A stretch of 34,020 nt of DNA, taken from Gallionella sp. (GTDB lineage: Bacteria > Pseudomonadota > Gammaproteobacteria > Burkholderiales > Gallionellaceae). Shown here in pieces: positions 23,898 to 33,035 of this stretch. Location: positions 1-34,020 of the forward strand of contig JARCRR010000124.1 in the NCBI GenBank assembly GCA_029850565.1, written 5' to 3'. The translations under genes were made by a program, and so were the position numbers. The notes under the pieces were generated by a model. The model made no database searches and was not told where the DNA came from. It worked only from the letters and a program-made list of their open reading frames with translations. The first letter of the stretch is position 1, and each line of letters begins with the position of its first letter.

Positions 23898-25382
23898 TCA
23901 TTTGACCTTCTTCATCGCCCCTTCGATACGCTCGCATAGCGTCTTCAATATCTTGATGCGGGCGAAGTTCTTGTCGTTGGCCTCGACCAGTGTCCACGGC
24001 GCGATCTCGGTGCTGGTCCTGTCCACCATGTCGCACACGGCATGTTCGTAGTCATCCCACTTTTCGCGGTTGCGCCAATCCTCTTCGGTGATCTTGAAGC
24101 GTTTGAAACCGATCTTTTCGCGCTCTTTGAAACGGCGTAACTGCTCTTCCTTGGTGACGGCGAGCCAGAACTTCAACACCACCGCTCCGCTTTCGCTCAA
24201 TTGCTCTTCGAAGTCGTTGATCTCGCCGTAGGCACGCATCCAATCGGCTTCGCTACAGAATTTCTCCACCCGTTCGACCAGCACACGGCCATACCAGGAG
24301 CGGTCGAAGATGGTAAAGCGGCCGATGCGCGGGATATGCCGCCAGAAGCGCCACAGATAGGGTTGTGCGCGCTCTTCTTCGGTGGGTGCGGCGACCGGAG
24401 TGATGCGGTAATGACGCGCATCCAACGCGCCGGTGATGCGACGGATGGCGCCGCCTTTGCCGCCCGCATCGGAACCTTCGAACACAGCGATGACCGAGAG
24501 ATTCTTGAACTTGGGGTCACGCGTGAGCAAGGCGAGCTTGCCCTGATATTTTTCCAGCTCGCTGTCGAATTTCTTCTTGGCGATCTTTTGCGACATGTCG
24601 AGCTTGTCCAATACGTCGAGCTGGTCGATGGCCGATTGCAGCGGGGCGACAGCCGGTGCCGACTTGGCTGTGTTCGCCAGACGCTTGCGCATCGCGTCCA
24701 GCAGTATCTTGCCAACGGTCAGGCTGCGATAACGCTCATCCGCACCTTCCACCACGATCCAGGGTGCCTCTGCCGTGCTGGTCTCGCGCAGTGCATGTTC
24801 TGAGACCTTGCGGAACTTGTCATACATGCCGAAGCGCTCCCAATCCAGTTTGGTCACGCGCCAACGTGTCTTGGGATCCTTCTCCAATGCCTTGAGGCGT
24901 TTCCTCTGCGCATCTTTGGAGAGATGGAACCAGAACTTGAGTACGAGCGCGCCCTCGTCGGTGAGCATCTTCTCGAAACGGTTGATCTGTTCGATGTGCT
25001 GATTGAGGGTCGCCGCGCTGGTCTTTTTCAGGACACGCTGCACGATAGGTGCGGTGTACCAGGAACCGAAGAACACGCCGATCTTGCCCTTGGGCGGTAA
25101 TGCACGCCAGAAGCGCCACATGGCCGGACGTTCACGCTCTTCATCCGACATCTCGCCCATCGCATTGGCCTGGATGTGGCGTGGATCCATCCATTCGCTG
25201 AGCAGGTTCACCGTCTCGCCTTTGCCCGCACCATCTACCCCGCCCACCAGAATGATGACCGGGAATTTTGCTTTCTGCGCGACGTCGAACTGCGCGTTCA
25301 ACAGATCTTCGCGCAGCTTCGGCACTTCCTTGTCGTAAGTCGCTTTGTCGATCTTGTGTCCGAGTTCGGCTGATTCAAACAT
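23898..25382 (-). CDS. pap: Polyphosphate:AMP phosphotransferase, two-domain PPK2
   Basis: This cytoplasmic enzyme uses polyphosphate to phosphorylate AMP to ADP (class II, tandem-domain PPK2). The 494 residues hold two PPK2 domains. The second (~270-490) has canonical Walker A EGSDAGGKGG and lid/Walker B FTIFDRSWYGRVLVERVE. The first (~10-240) keeps Walker A GGVDGAGKGE but reads GVFFGSWYTAPIVQRV where the catalytic FDRSWYGR is expected, so it has lost the Asp and Arg and is probably structural. GGGGGG 6 bases before the ATG is a strong ribosome site. It follows sixA by 18 bases; ppk1 lies nearby. Confidence 0.93.
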   Translation of the reverse strand: MFESAELGHKIDKATYDKEVPKLREDLLNAQFDVAQKAKFPVIILVGGVDGAGKGETVNLLSEWMDPRHIQANAMGEMSDEERERPAMWRFWRALPPKGKIGVFFGSWYTAPIVQRVLKKTSAATLNQHIEQINRFEKMLTDEGALVLKFWFHLSKDAQRKRLKALEKDPKTRWRVTKLDWERFGMYDKFRKVSEHALRETSTAEAPWIVVEGADERYRSLTVGKILLDAMRKRLANTAKSAPAVAPLQSAIDQLDVLDKLDMSQKIAKKKFDSELEKYQGKLALLTRDPKFKNLSVIAVFEGSDAGGKGGAIRRITGALDARHYRITPVAAPTEEERAQPYLWRFWRHIPRIGRFTIFDRSWYGRVLVERVEKFCSEADWMRAYGEINDFEEQLSESGAVVLKFWLAVTKEEQLRRFKEREKIGFKRFKITEEDWRNREKWDDYEHAVCDMVDRTSTEIAPWTLVEANDKNFARIKILKTLCERIEGAMKKVK

Positions 25383-25400
25383 GATGTACCCCCCTGTAGA

Positions 25401-25853
25401 TTACAAACCTTCCGGTGCGATGGCCAAGCGTAGATTGGTCTGGTAATCGCCTTCACTGGTGTGCCGACTGAGCCACCACACCGCCCCTTTCTTCACGCTG
25501 AATCCGCTTTTGGAATTCGCCAGCAGCAAAGCGGCGATCTGTCCCAGCGCGGGTTGATGGCCCACGATGAGTACGGTACTGTCCAAGTCGGGCCAACCGA
25601 TGGCATCCAAGATGTCTTGTGCACCGGCACCGGGTGCCAGTCCCTCTTCGGTTTGGAAATGTTTGGTGAGCGCGTGTGCGGTCTGCTGGGTACGTTTGGC
25701 CGGACTGACCAGGATACGTGTGTCTTCGGGGAGGCGGGCGCGTAAGAAGGTTGCCATCTTCTCTGCCTGCTTGTGACCTTTGCCGGTCAATTCGCGTTCC
25801 AGATCGGGTGATCCGTCATGCGCTTCAGCATGTCGCCACAGTATCAATTCCAT
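25401..25853 (-). CDS. sixA: Phosphohistidine phosphatase SixA
   Basis: A 150-residue member of the histidine phosphatase (phosphoglycerate-mutase-like) superfamily. The catalytic motif LILWRHAEA places the nucleophilic His at residue 8. Other conserved parts are the LTGKGHKQAEKMATFL segment, the arginine in RILVSPAKRTQQTA and the second histidine in LIVGHQPALGQIAALLL. In E. coli, SixA removes phosphate from phosphohistidine in phosphotransfer proteins. The ATG at 25853 follows GGAG with 8-base spacing. It is the first gene of a sixA-pap operon divergent from the histone-like gene. Confidence 0.92.
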   Translation of the reverse strand: MELILWRHAEAHDGSPDLERELTGKGHKQAEKMATFLRARLPEDTRILVSPAKRTQQTAHALTKHFQTEEGLAPGAGAQDILDAIGWPDLDSTVLIVGHQPALGQIAALLLANSKSGFSVKKGAVWWLSRHTSEGDYQTNLRLAIAPEGL

Positions 25854-25891
25854 GATCAACACTCCGCGAATATTACTATCGAGGTTGCAGG

Positions 25892-25904
25892 ATATACCGT
25901 ATAT
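25892..25904. promoter_or_regulatory. Palindrome in the sixA/histone-like divergent promoter region
   Basis: ATATAC-C-GTATAT is a perfect 6-bp dyad in the 86-base gap between the divergent starts. TATACT and TATATAC-type sequences here could serve as -10 boxes on either strand. It may be an operator or simply promoter AT-richness. Confidence 0.35.
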
Positions 25905-25939
25905 ACTGTTTTTGCCACATTCAAATGGAGATGAAGATC

Positions 25940-26302
25940 ATGGCCACCCGAACCGCTCGCACCCCCGCTAAAACGGCACCCGCTCGTAGACCCGCTGCCG
26001 TGAAAGCCGCCACGAAGCCTGCCGCCCCCAAGGTCATCGCGAAGCCGCAAAAAAAACATAAGAAGGACAAGAAGTCCGGCGACAAAGTGAAGGTCGTGCG
26101 CGACAGTTTCACCATGCCGCAAAACGATTATGCACTGATCGCCGCGCTTAAAGAAAAGGCGGTGAGCGGTGGTGTGCATCTGAAGAAGAGCGAGTTGCTC
26201 CGCGCCGGTTTGCGCCTACTCTCCAACTTGACTGCCGCTCAATTGCAGAAAGCGATAGCCGATCTGGAAAAGATCAAGACCGGGCGGCCCAAGAAGGCTT
26301 AA
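25940..26302 (+). CDS. Histone H1-like basic protein with conserved C-terminal domain
   Basis: A 120-residue protein. The first ~55 residues are a disordered Lys/Ala/Pro/Arg tail (TPAKTAPARRPAAVKAATKP, then KKHKKDKK), like eukaryotic H1 tails and AlgP-type bacterial proteins. The last ~65 residues form a compact, conserved-looking domain, VRDSFTMPQNDYALIAALKEKA...LKKSELLRAGLRLLSNL, with a ribbon-helix-helix flavour. It ends in KTGRPKKA, an AT-hook-like GRP. It probably binds DNA or another polyanion such as polyphosphate. The ATG at 25940 follows GGAG with 9-base spacing; earlier in-frame ATGs lack a site. Its stop overlaps the convergent ppk1 stop. Confidence 0.82.
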   Translation: MATRTARTPAKTAPARRPAAVKAATKPAAPKVIAKPQKKHKKDKKSGDKVKVVRDSFTMPQNDYALIAALKEKAVSGGVHLKKSELLRAGLRLLSNLTAAQLQKAIADLEKIKTGRPKKA

Positions 26303-28389
26303 TCCTCTTCCCCTGCGCCGAGCGCCTGCCCCAGCGACTGCATCAGGTCCTGTTGTGCACAGGTCTGCACCCCCCGTCCACTCGTCTTGCGATGCCAGAA
26401 GCCGTTGCAATCCATCTCCCACGCTTGGCAGTTGTCTTTCAGATAGATCTTCAGACCTTCATCCAGCACGCGTTTCTTCAGCTTGCTGTCGATCAGCGGG
26501 AAACAGGCTTCGATACGGCGGAAGAAGTTACGGTCCATCCAGTCGGCGCTGGCCAGATACACGTCATGCTTCATCTCGTTGCGGAAATAAAAGATGCGGG
26601 AATGCTCAAGGAAGCGCCCGATGATGGAGCGCACGCTGATGTTTTCCGACAGTCCGGCGACCCCGGGACGCAGTGCACAAACTCCACGCACGATGAGGTC
26701 TACCTTCACCCCTGCTTGCGACGCCTCGTACAACGCCATGATGGTCTCCGGCTCTAGCAGAGCGTTCATCTTGGCGATGATGTGAGCTCGCTTTCCGGTT
26801 TTCGCGATCTTGGTCTCGTTGCGGATAGCTTCCAATACTTTGCTGTGCAGCGTGAAGGGAGACTGCCACAGATGATGCAGCTTCTTCGCCTTGCCCAAGC
26901 CGGTGAGTTGAACGAACACCTCATTCACATCCGCACACATCTCTTCGTTGCAGGTGAACAGACCGAAGTCGGTATAGAGTTTGGCGGTACGCGGATGGTA
27001 GTTCCCTGTTCCTAGGTGCACGTAACGACGCAGCCTCTTATCCTCACGGCGCACCACCATGAGCATCTTGGCATGGGTCTTGTGTCCGACCACCCCGTAT
27101 ACCACGTGCGCACCGACAGCCTCCAAACGGCCGGCCCAGTTGATGTTGGCCTCCTCGTCGAAACGCGCCAACAATTCCACCACCACGGTGACTTCCTTAC
27201 CGCGCTGCGCCGCCATGATGAGCGCCTCCATCAATTCGGAATCCTCACCGGTGCGATACACCGTTTGTTTGATTGCCACGACATCAGGGTCACTCGCAGC
27301 CTGTTGGATGAATTCGATGACCGGTTTGAACGATTGGTAAGGATGATGCAGCAGCACATCTCCCTTGCGGATCGCCTTGAACATGTCTGCGCCCTTCTTT
27401 TGCAACAAGGCTGGCACGCCGGGTACGAAAGGTTTGAACTTCAAGTCGTCGCGCGGCACCTGGCCGGGGATGCGCATCAGTCGCACCAGATTCACCGGGC
27501 CGTGCACACGAAACAGATCTTCCGGTTTCAGCTCGAACTGGCGCAACAGGAAGTTCGCCAATTCCGGCGGGCAGTTGTCCGCCACTTCCAGACGTACCGC
27601 ATCGCCGAAATGGCGTTGCGGCAATTCGCCTTGCAGGCTCACGCGCAGGTTCTTCACCTCTTCCTCGTCCACGAACAGATCGCTGTTGCGCGTCACGCGG
27701 AATTGATAACAACCCAATACTTCCATGCCCGCAAACAACTCGCCTACGTGGGCGTGGATGATGGATGACAAGAACACGAAGCCGTGCGGGCAGTCCGCGA
27801 TCTCCGGCGGCATCGGGATGGCGCGCGGCAAAACGCGCGGTGCCTGCACGATGGCTTTGGCGGAGTTGCGGCCGAACGCATCCTTGCCCTGCAACTCGAC
27901 GGCGAAGTTCAAGCTCTTGTTCACCACGCGCGGGAACGGATGGGAGGGATCGAGCCCGATGGGCGTCAGTACCGGCATGACTTCGCGCAGGAAGAACTCT
28001 TTCACCCAATCTTGTTGAGCCGCGTTCCAGTGCGTGCGGCGGATGAACTTGATGCCTTGCGCCGCCAGGGCGGGCACCAGCTCTTTGTTGAACAGCTCGT
28101 ATTGCCGGGCAATGAGTTGATGCGTGGGCGCGAACAGGCGCTTGAGGATCTGCGAGGCTTCCAATCCGTCCGGACCCACTGCGATGCCGCCCAGCTTGAT
28201 CTGCTCCTTCAACCCCGCGACGCGTATCTCGAAGAACTCATCCAGATTGCTGCTGACGATACACAGGTAGGTGAGACGCTCCAGCAAAGGCACTTGCGGA
28301 TCTTCCGCTTGTGCCAATACTCGGCGGTTGAACTCCAACAGACCAAGTTCGCGATTGAGGAAATTCTGCGCTGGATAGTTTTTAGCCAA
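26299..28389 (-). CDS. ppk: Polyphosphate kinase PPK1
   Basis: This enzyme polymerises the terminal phosphate of ATP into polyphosphate through a phosphohistidine intermediate. The 696 residues cover the usual N, head and two C-terminal (phospholipase-D-like) domains. His439 (THAKMLMV) matches the autophosphorylated His435 of E. coli, and His458 (YVHLGTGN) matches His454. The N-terminal FLNRELGLLEFNRRVL and SSNLDEFFEIRVAGL are typical. The start is a TTG at 28389 with a weak ribosome site, 14 bases after the yggX stop, so it is probably expressed by coupling within the rsmE-to-ppk operon. Confidence 0.96.
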   Translation of the reverse strand: MAKNYPAQNFLNRELGLLEFNRRVLAQAEDPQVPLLERLTYLCIVSSNLDEFFEIRVAGLKEQIKLGGIAVGPDGLEASQILKRLFAPTHQLIARQYELFNKELVPALAAQGIKFIRRTHWNAAQQDWVKEFFLREVMPVLTPIGLDPSHPFPRVVNKSLNFAVELQGKDAFGRNSAKAIVQAPRVLPRAIPMPPEIADCPHGFVFLSSIIHAHVGELFAGMEVLGCYQFRVTRNSDLFVDEEEVKNLRVSLQGELPQRHFGDAVRLEVADNCPPELANFLLRQFELKPEDLFRVHGPVNLVRLMRIPGQVPRDDLKFKPFVPGVPALLQKKGADMFKAIRKGDVLLHHPYQSFKPVIEFIQQAASDPDVVAIKQTVYRTGEDSELMEALIMAAQRGKEVTVVVELLARFDEEANINWAGRLEAVGAHVVYGVVGHKTHAKMLMVVRREDKRLRRYVHLGTGNYHPRTAKLYTDFGLFTCNEEMCADVNEVFVQLTGLGKAKKLHHLWQSPFTLHSKVLEAIRNETKIAKTGKRAHIIAKMNALLEPETIMALYEASQAGVKVDLIVRGVCALRPGVAGLSENISVRSIIGRFLEHSRIFYFRNEMKHDVYLASADWMDRNFFRRIEACFPLIDSKLKKRVLDEGLKIYLKDNCQAWEMDCNGFWHRKTSGRGVQTCAQQDLMQSLGQALGAGEED

Positions 28390-28403
28390 GGATTCTTTTT
28401 GCG

Positions 28404-28676
28404 TTAGTTTTTTGGCGGAACGAAGCCTGTTGGCATCTGTGTTCCCGCACCGAAGAAGTAGTTCTCCATCTGCTGTGCGAGATATTGACGCGCTTTGAGA
28501 TCAGCCAGATTGAGACGATTCTCGTTCACCAGCATGGTTTGGAACTTGATCCAGCCTTGCCACGCTTCTTTCGACACATTCTCGAATATGCGCTGTCCCA
28601 ACGCACCCGGATACATAGGACGATCCAGACCTTCAGCCTCGCGGCCCAATTTTACACACTGCACCATTCTTGCCAT
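28404..28676 (-). CDS. yggX: YggX family Fe(2+)-trafficking / oxidative damage protection protein
   Basis: A 90-residue protein of the YggX family, implicated in protecting iron-sulfur clusters from oxidative damage. Conserved features are MVQCVKLGREAEGLDRPMYPGALG with the reactive cysteine near the N-terminus, SKEAWQGWIKFQTMLVNENRLNL, and the C-terminal YFFGAG. The ATG at 28676 (family N-terminus ARMVQCVKL) is preferred over an upstream in-frame codon. It lies between argA and ppk1 in a same-strand series, 59 bases after argA. Confidence 0.95.
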   Translation of the reverse strand: MARMVQCVKLGREAEGLDRPMYPGALGQRIFENVSKEAWQGWIKFQTMLVNENRLNLADLKARQYLAQQMENYFFGAGTQMPTGFVPPKN

Positions 28677-28735
28677 TTTGCTTCTCCACAACAGGTTGAT
28701 GATAAGGGCGGATTGTTACATTCCGATGAACCTCG

Positions 28736-30061
28736 TTACTTGAGATTCTTGACGAACACCTTGGAGCGCCGCTGATAGTTGTACAGCGCTTTCTTTTCTT
28801 TCGGCAACTGGTTCACGTCTGCCTCTTGGAAATCGCGTTCGATGAACCAGTGCGCAGTGCGCGTGGTCAGCACGAATAGCTTCTTCATCTTTTGCGATTT
28901 CGCCAGACTGCTCATGTGATTGAGGATGGCCTCGCCGTATCCCCGATCGCGGCATTGCACATCCACCGCCAGACAAGCCAGCTCTGCTGAAGCTTCGTTG
29001 GGGAACGGATACAGCGCCGCACAACCGACGATGCGATGGTCGTGTTCCAGCACTTCGAAACGCGCGATCTCGCGTTCCAACAGTTCGCGCGAACGCCGCA
29101 CCAAGATACCCTCCTCTTCCAGCGGACGCAGCAACTGGATGATGCCGCCCACGTCTTCGATGGTCGCCGCACGCAGGGTGTTGAGCGTGCTCTCTACCAC
29201 CATGGTGCCGATGCCGTCGTCACTGAACAGTTCCTGCAACAACGCTCCATCAGTGTGACGACTGATAAGGTGGGTACGCGCCACACCGGCTTCGCAGGCG
29301 CGAACCGCGCACGGCAGGAATAATGCGATGTCATCGGGCAGCTTGCTTTTCTTGCTCAAGATGTCCTGCGCTTGCGCGATGGTCAGCTCCTTGGCGAGCT
29401 TACCTTTCTTGTCCTGTACGCCATCGGTGTCCATCATGAACACCAGTTTGTCGGCATCCAATGCGATGGCGGTCGCCGTGGCGATATCCTCCAGGGTGAG
29501 GTTGAACACCTCGCCCGTGGGCGAATAGCCCAGCGGCGACAGCAGCACCACCTCGCCGAATTCCATGCGGTCGCGCAATGCCGCGACATCCACTTTGCGC
29601 ACCGTACCGGTATGTTGCAGGTCGACGCCGTTGATGACGCCTATGGGTTGGGCGGTGATGAAGTTGCCGCCTGCCACACGGATATCGGCGTTCGCCATCG
29701 GCGAGTTCGCCAAGCCCATGGATAGCAGCGCTTCGATCTCGACCCGCGTGCGCCCGACCGCCTCCTTCACGCATTGCATGGTCTCGGCATCGGTCAAGCG
29801 GATACCTTGGTGATAAGTGCCCGCCAAATCATTCTTGGACAGATGCTGCTCGATCTGCGGGCGCGCACCGTGTACCAATACCAAGCGTATGCCCAGTGCG
29901 GCAAGCAGATTGAAATCGTGCGTCAGCTCGACAAACTTGCCGTCCGCCACCACTTCGCCGCCGAACGCGATGACGAAGGTTTTGCCGCGAAAGGCGTTGA
30001 TATAGGGTGCAACGGAGCGGAACCAAGCGACGAAATCCACCGGGGAAGTTACAGCAGGCAT
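28736..30061 (-). CDS. argA: N-acetylglutamate synthase ArgA
   Basis: This enzyme catalyses the first step of arginine synthesis, acetylating glutamate with acetyl-CoA, and is normally inhibited by arginine. The 441 residues comprise an N-terminal amino-acid-kinase-like domain (~1-290; TFVIAFGGEVVADGKF, LVLVHGARPQIE), which carries the arginine site in the family, and a C-terminal GNAT acetyltransferase domain (~295-441; AALYPFPNEASAELACLAVDVQCRDRGYG, the acetyl-CoA-binding loop). AAAGGA before the ATG at 30061 supports the start. It follows the tautomerase gene by 35 bases. Confidence 0.96.
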   Translation of the reverse strand: MPAVTSPVDFVAWFRSVAPYINAFRGKTFVIAFGGEVVADGKFVELTHDFNLLAALGIRLVLVHGARPQIEQHLSKNDLAGTYHQGIRLTDAETMQCVKEAVGRTRVEIEALLSMGLANSPMANADIRVAGGNFITAQPIGVINGVDLQHTGTVRKVDVAALRDRMEFGEVVLLSPLGYSPTGEVFNLTLEDIATATAIALDADKLVFMMDTDGVQDKKGKLAKELTIAQAQDILSKKSKLPDDIALFLPCAVRACEAGVARTHLISRHTDGALLQELFSDDGIGTMVVESTLNTLRAATIEDVGGIIQLLRPLEEEGILVRRSRELLEREIARFEVLEHDHRIVGCAALYPFPNEASAELACLAVDVQCRDRGYGEAILNHMSSLAKSQKMKKLFVLTTRTAHWFIERDFQEADVNQLPKEKKALYNYQRRSKVFVKNLK

Positions 30062-30096
30062 GTCATTCCTTTCAGGTTATTGCGCTATCTTACTTG

Positions 30097-30282
30097 CTAT
30101 TCCTCATCAAGCAACTTGCCTGCAATCGCCCAGTTCTCATCCGGTAGCTCATCAAAAGCGATGTAGGTATATGACTTTGGCTTGTGCGCGATGCGCTCCA
30201 AAGTATCGGTGATCTCTTCAGCAATCTTGGCCTTCTGTTCGCGGCTCAATGTCCCGGCGATACGGATATTTACATACGGCAT
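30097..30282 (-). CDS. 4-oxalocrotonate tautomerase family protein
   Basis: A 61-residue member of the tautomerase superfamily. Translation from the ATG at 30282 gives MPYVNIRIAG, so removal of Met exposes the catalytic N-terminal Pro1. REQKAKIAEEITDTLERI is the typical helix; the family active-site arginine usually near residue 39 is not obvious here. The physiological substrate is unknown. AAGGAG 6 bases upstream overlaps the rsmE stop codon, a sign of translational coupling. An in-frame GTG two codons earlier would bury the proline and is rejected. Confidence 0.9.
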   Translation of the reverse strand: MPYVNIRIAGTLSREQKAKIAEEITDTLERIAHKPKSYTYIAFDELPDENWAIAGKLLDEE

Positions 30283-30291
30283 GGTCACTCC

Positions 30292-31029
30292 TTAACTAAA
30301 ATCGCCCCATAGTGTCTGCAAGGCGGCGATACCTGTGATGGCGGCGGTCTCCGTGCGCAACACACGTGGGCCAAGACGGATAGGGACAAGACCGGCGTGT
30401 TGCGCCCTAAGCGCTTCATCACTGGTGAAACCGCCTTCGGGGCCGATCAGCAACACGACATCTTTTTCTATTCCCGTTTGTTCATGTAAGGCTGTTGCAC
30501 CTTCCGGCAGCAGGATGAACTTCTTATGGCTAGAGCTGCGCTGCGTCTCTAACCAAGCATCCAGCTCCAAGGGTGCGTGTGTGGCTGGCAAGGTGTTGCG
30601 TCCGCTCTGTTCGCATGCGGCAATCGCAACGCCTAGCCAGTGCGCGCTGCGTTTCTCGGCACGGGTCTCCGACAATTTTGCCACGCTACGTTGCGTCTGC
30701 ACCGGCTGGATACTCGTCACGCCCAACTCTGTCGCCTTTTGAATGACCCAATCCATCTTCTCGCTGCTACACATCGCTTGCGCCAGATGGATGCGCAGAA
30801 TGGACGAACCGGTATCGAGCACCGTCTGCAGATTGCCCAGCAAGACATGCTTGCCATTGATGGCATGGATGGTGGCATCCAGCGCATTGCCCAAGCCGTC
30901 GAATATCTGCACTGCATCGCCCACGCGCAAACGCAACACACGGCTGGCGTGATGTGCCGCTTCCGGCGGAAGTTCAGCGTTGGTATTCAGCGGTAGCGGT
31001 GGTGGACAATAGAAGCGTGGCGCAGCCAT
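30292..31029 (-). CDS. rsmE: 16S rRNA (uracil1498-N3)-methyltransferase RsmE
   Basis: This SPOUT-class methyltransferase makes m3U1498 in 16S rRNA. The 245 residues comprise an N-terminal PUA-like RNA-binding domain (PRFYCPPPL...HHASRVLRLRVGDAVQIFDGLG) and the knotted SAM domain. The latter shows KMDWVIQKATELGVTSIQPVQTQRS, LLIGPEGGFTSDEA and the C-terminal LGPRVLRTETAAITGIAAL. It heads a minus-strand series rsmE-tautomerase-argA-yggX-ppk. Its 5' region is divergent from the thioredoxin-fold gene, with an AT-rich TAATATAA tract between them that may hold promoters. Confidence 0.95.
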   Translation of the reverse strand: MAAPRFYCPPPLPLNTNAELPPEAAHHASRVLRLRVGDAVQIFDGLGNALDATIHAINGKHVLLGNLQTVLDTGSSILRIHLAQAMCSSEKMDWVIQKATELGVTSIQPVQTQRSVAKLSETRAEKRSAHWLGVAIAACEQSGRNTLPATHAPLELDAWLETQRSSSHKKFILLPEGATALHEQTGIEKDVVLLIGPEGGFTSDEALRAQHAGLVPIRLGPRVLRTETAAITGIAALQTLWGDFS

Positions 31030-31107
31030 AGCAATTAAAGGTCATGTGGGACGGGCGTGATAATATAACGGGCAGAAGAACAACGCTGGTTTTTGGGAGA
31101 GATGTGT

Positions 31108-31661
<554 letters not shown>

Positions 31662-31665
<4 letters not shown>

Positions 31666-33035
31666 AGATATTGATCCTGGGGGCCGGGCAAGTCGGCTCG
31701 ACCGTTGCTGAAAATCTGGTGAATGAGGCCAATGACATCACAGTAGTCGATTCGGATGCGGAGAAGTTGCACCAGTTGCAGGATAGGCTCGATCTGCGCA
31801 CGGTCGTGGGTAATGCGGCCCACCCGTCGACGCTAGAGCAAGCCGGCATCGCCGATGCGGACATGCTGTTGGCCGTGACGCAGAGCGACGAGGTCAATCT
31901 GGTCGCCTGCAAATTGGCTGCCAGTCTTTACAACACGCCGACGCGCATCGCGCGTATCCGCTCCACTGAATATCTCAACCGCGAAGAAGTGTTCAGTACC
32001 GACAACTTCTGTGTCGACTTCTCTATCTGCCCCGAGCAGATCCTCACCGAATACATCACCAAACTGATCGAATTCCCGGAAGCTCTGCAAGTGTTGGAAT
32101 TCGCCGAGGGCAAGGTTTCCTTAGTCGCCGTGCGCGCGTTCGAAGGCGGCCCGCTGGTCGGAAAACCCTTGAGCTTCTTGCGTACTCACATGCCCCAAGT
32201 TGATACTCGCGTCGCCGCGATATTCCGCAAAGATCGAGCAGTCAGTCCGGAAGGCACAACCATCATCGAGGATGGGGATGAGATCTTCTTCATCGCCGCC
32301 ACCGAGAACATCCGCCGCGTGCTGAAAGAGATGCGTCGTATGGACAAGCCAAACAAGCGCGTGATGATCGTGGGCGGTGGCAACATCGGCAAACGCTTGG
32401 CCAAGGCGCTTGAGAACGACTATCAGGTCAAGCTGATCGAATTCAACAAGAAATCATGCGAACGGCTGGCAAGCCAATTGAGCAAGACGCTGGTGCTGCA
32501 CGGCGATTGCACCGACGAAAAGCTGCTGCAACAGGAGCACGTCGAAGATGTGGATGTGTTCTGCGCGCTCACCAACGATGACGAGAACAACATCATGTCG
32601 GCACTGCTGGCAAAACAGATCGGCACACGCAAGGTGATCGCCCTGATCAATCGCAGTGCTTATGTCGGTTTGGTTCAGGGCGGCAAGATCGACATCGCAT
32701 TGTCACCCGCCCACGTCACCATCGGCTCCTTGCTCGCTTATGTACGCCAGGGTGATGTGGCTGCCGTCCACTCCTTGCGGCGCGGTGCGGCCGAAGCATT
32801 GGAACTGATCGCGCACGGTGACCGTGAATCATCACAGGTGGTGGGCCGCCGCATCGATGAGATCGACTCCCCTCGCGGTGCCACCATCGGCGCCATCGTG
32901 CGTGATGGCAAGGTTCTCATCGCCCATCACGATACCGTTATCGAGTCAGACGACCACGTCATTGTGTTCGTCATCGACAAGAAGATGATCCGCAAGGTCG
33001 AGCAGTTGTTCCAAGTCAAACTCGGGTTCTTCTGA
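31662..33035 (+). CDS. trkA: Trk potassium uptake regulatory subunit TrkA
   Basis: This peripheral NAD(H)-binding protein gates the TrkH potassium channel. The 457 residues contain two RCK units: RCK1 with Rossmann motif LILGAGQVGSTVAENL (residues ~4-19) and RCK2 with MIVGGGNIGKRLAKAL (~229-244). Each is followed by a TrkA-C domain (GPLVGKPLSFLRTHMP; RRIDEIDSPRGATIGAIV). The start is GTG at 31662, overlapping the upstream gene's stop; no in-frame ATG is near. It overlaps trkH by one base, forming a trkA-trkH operon. Confidence 0.96.
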
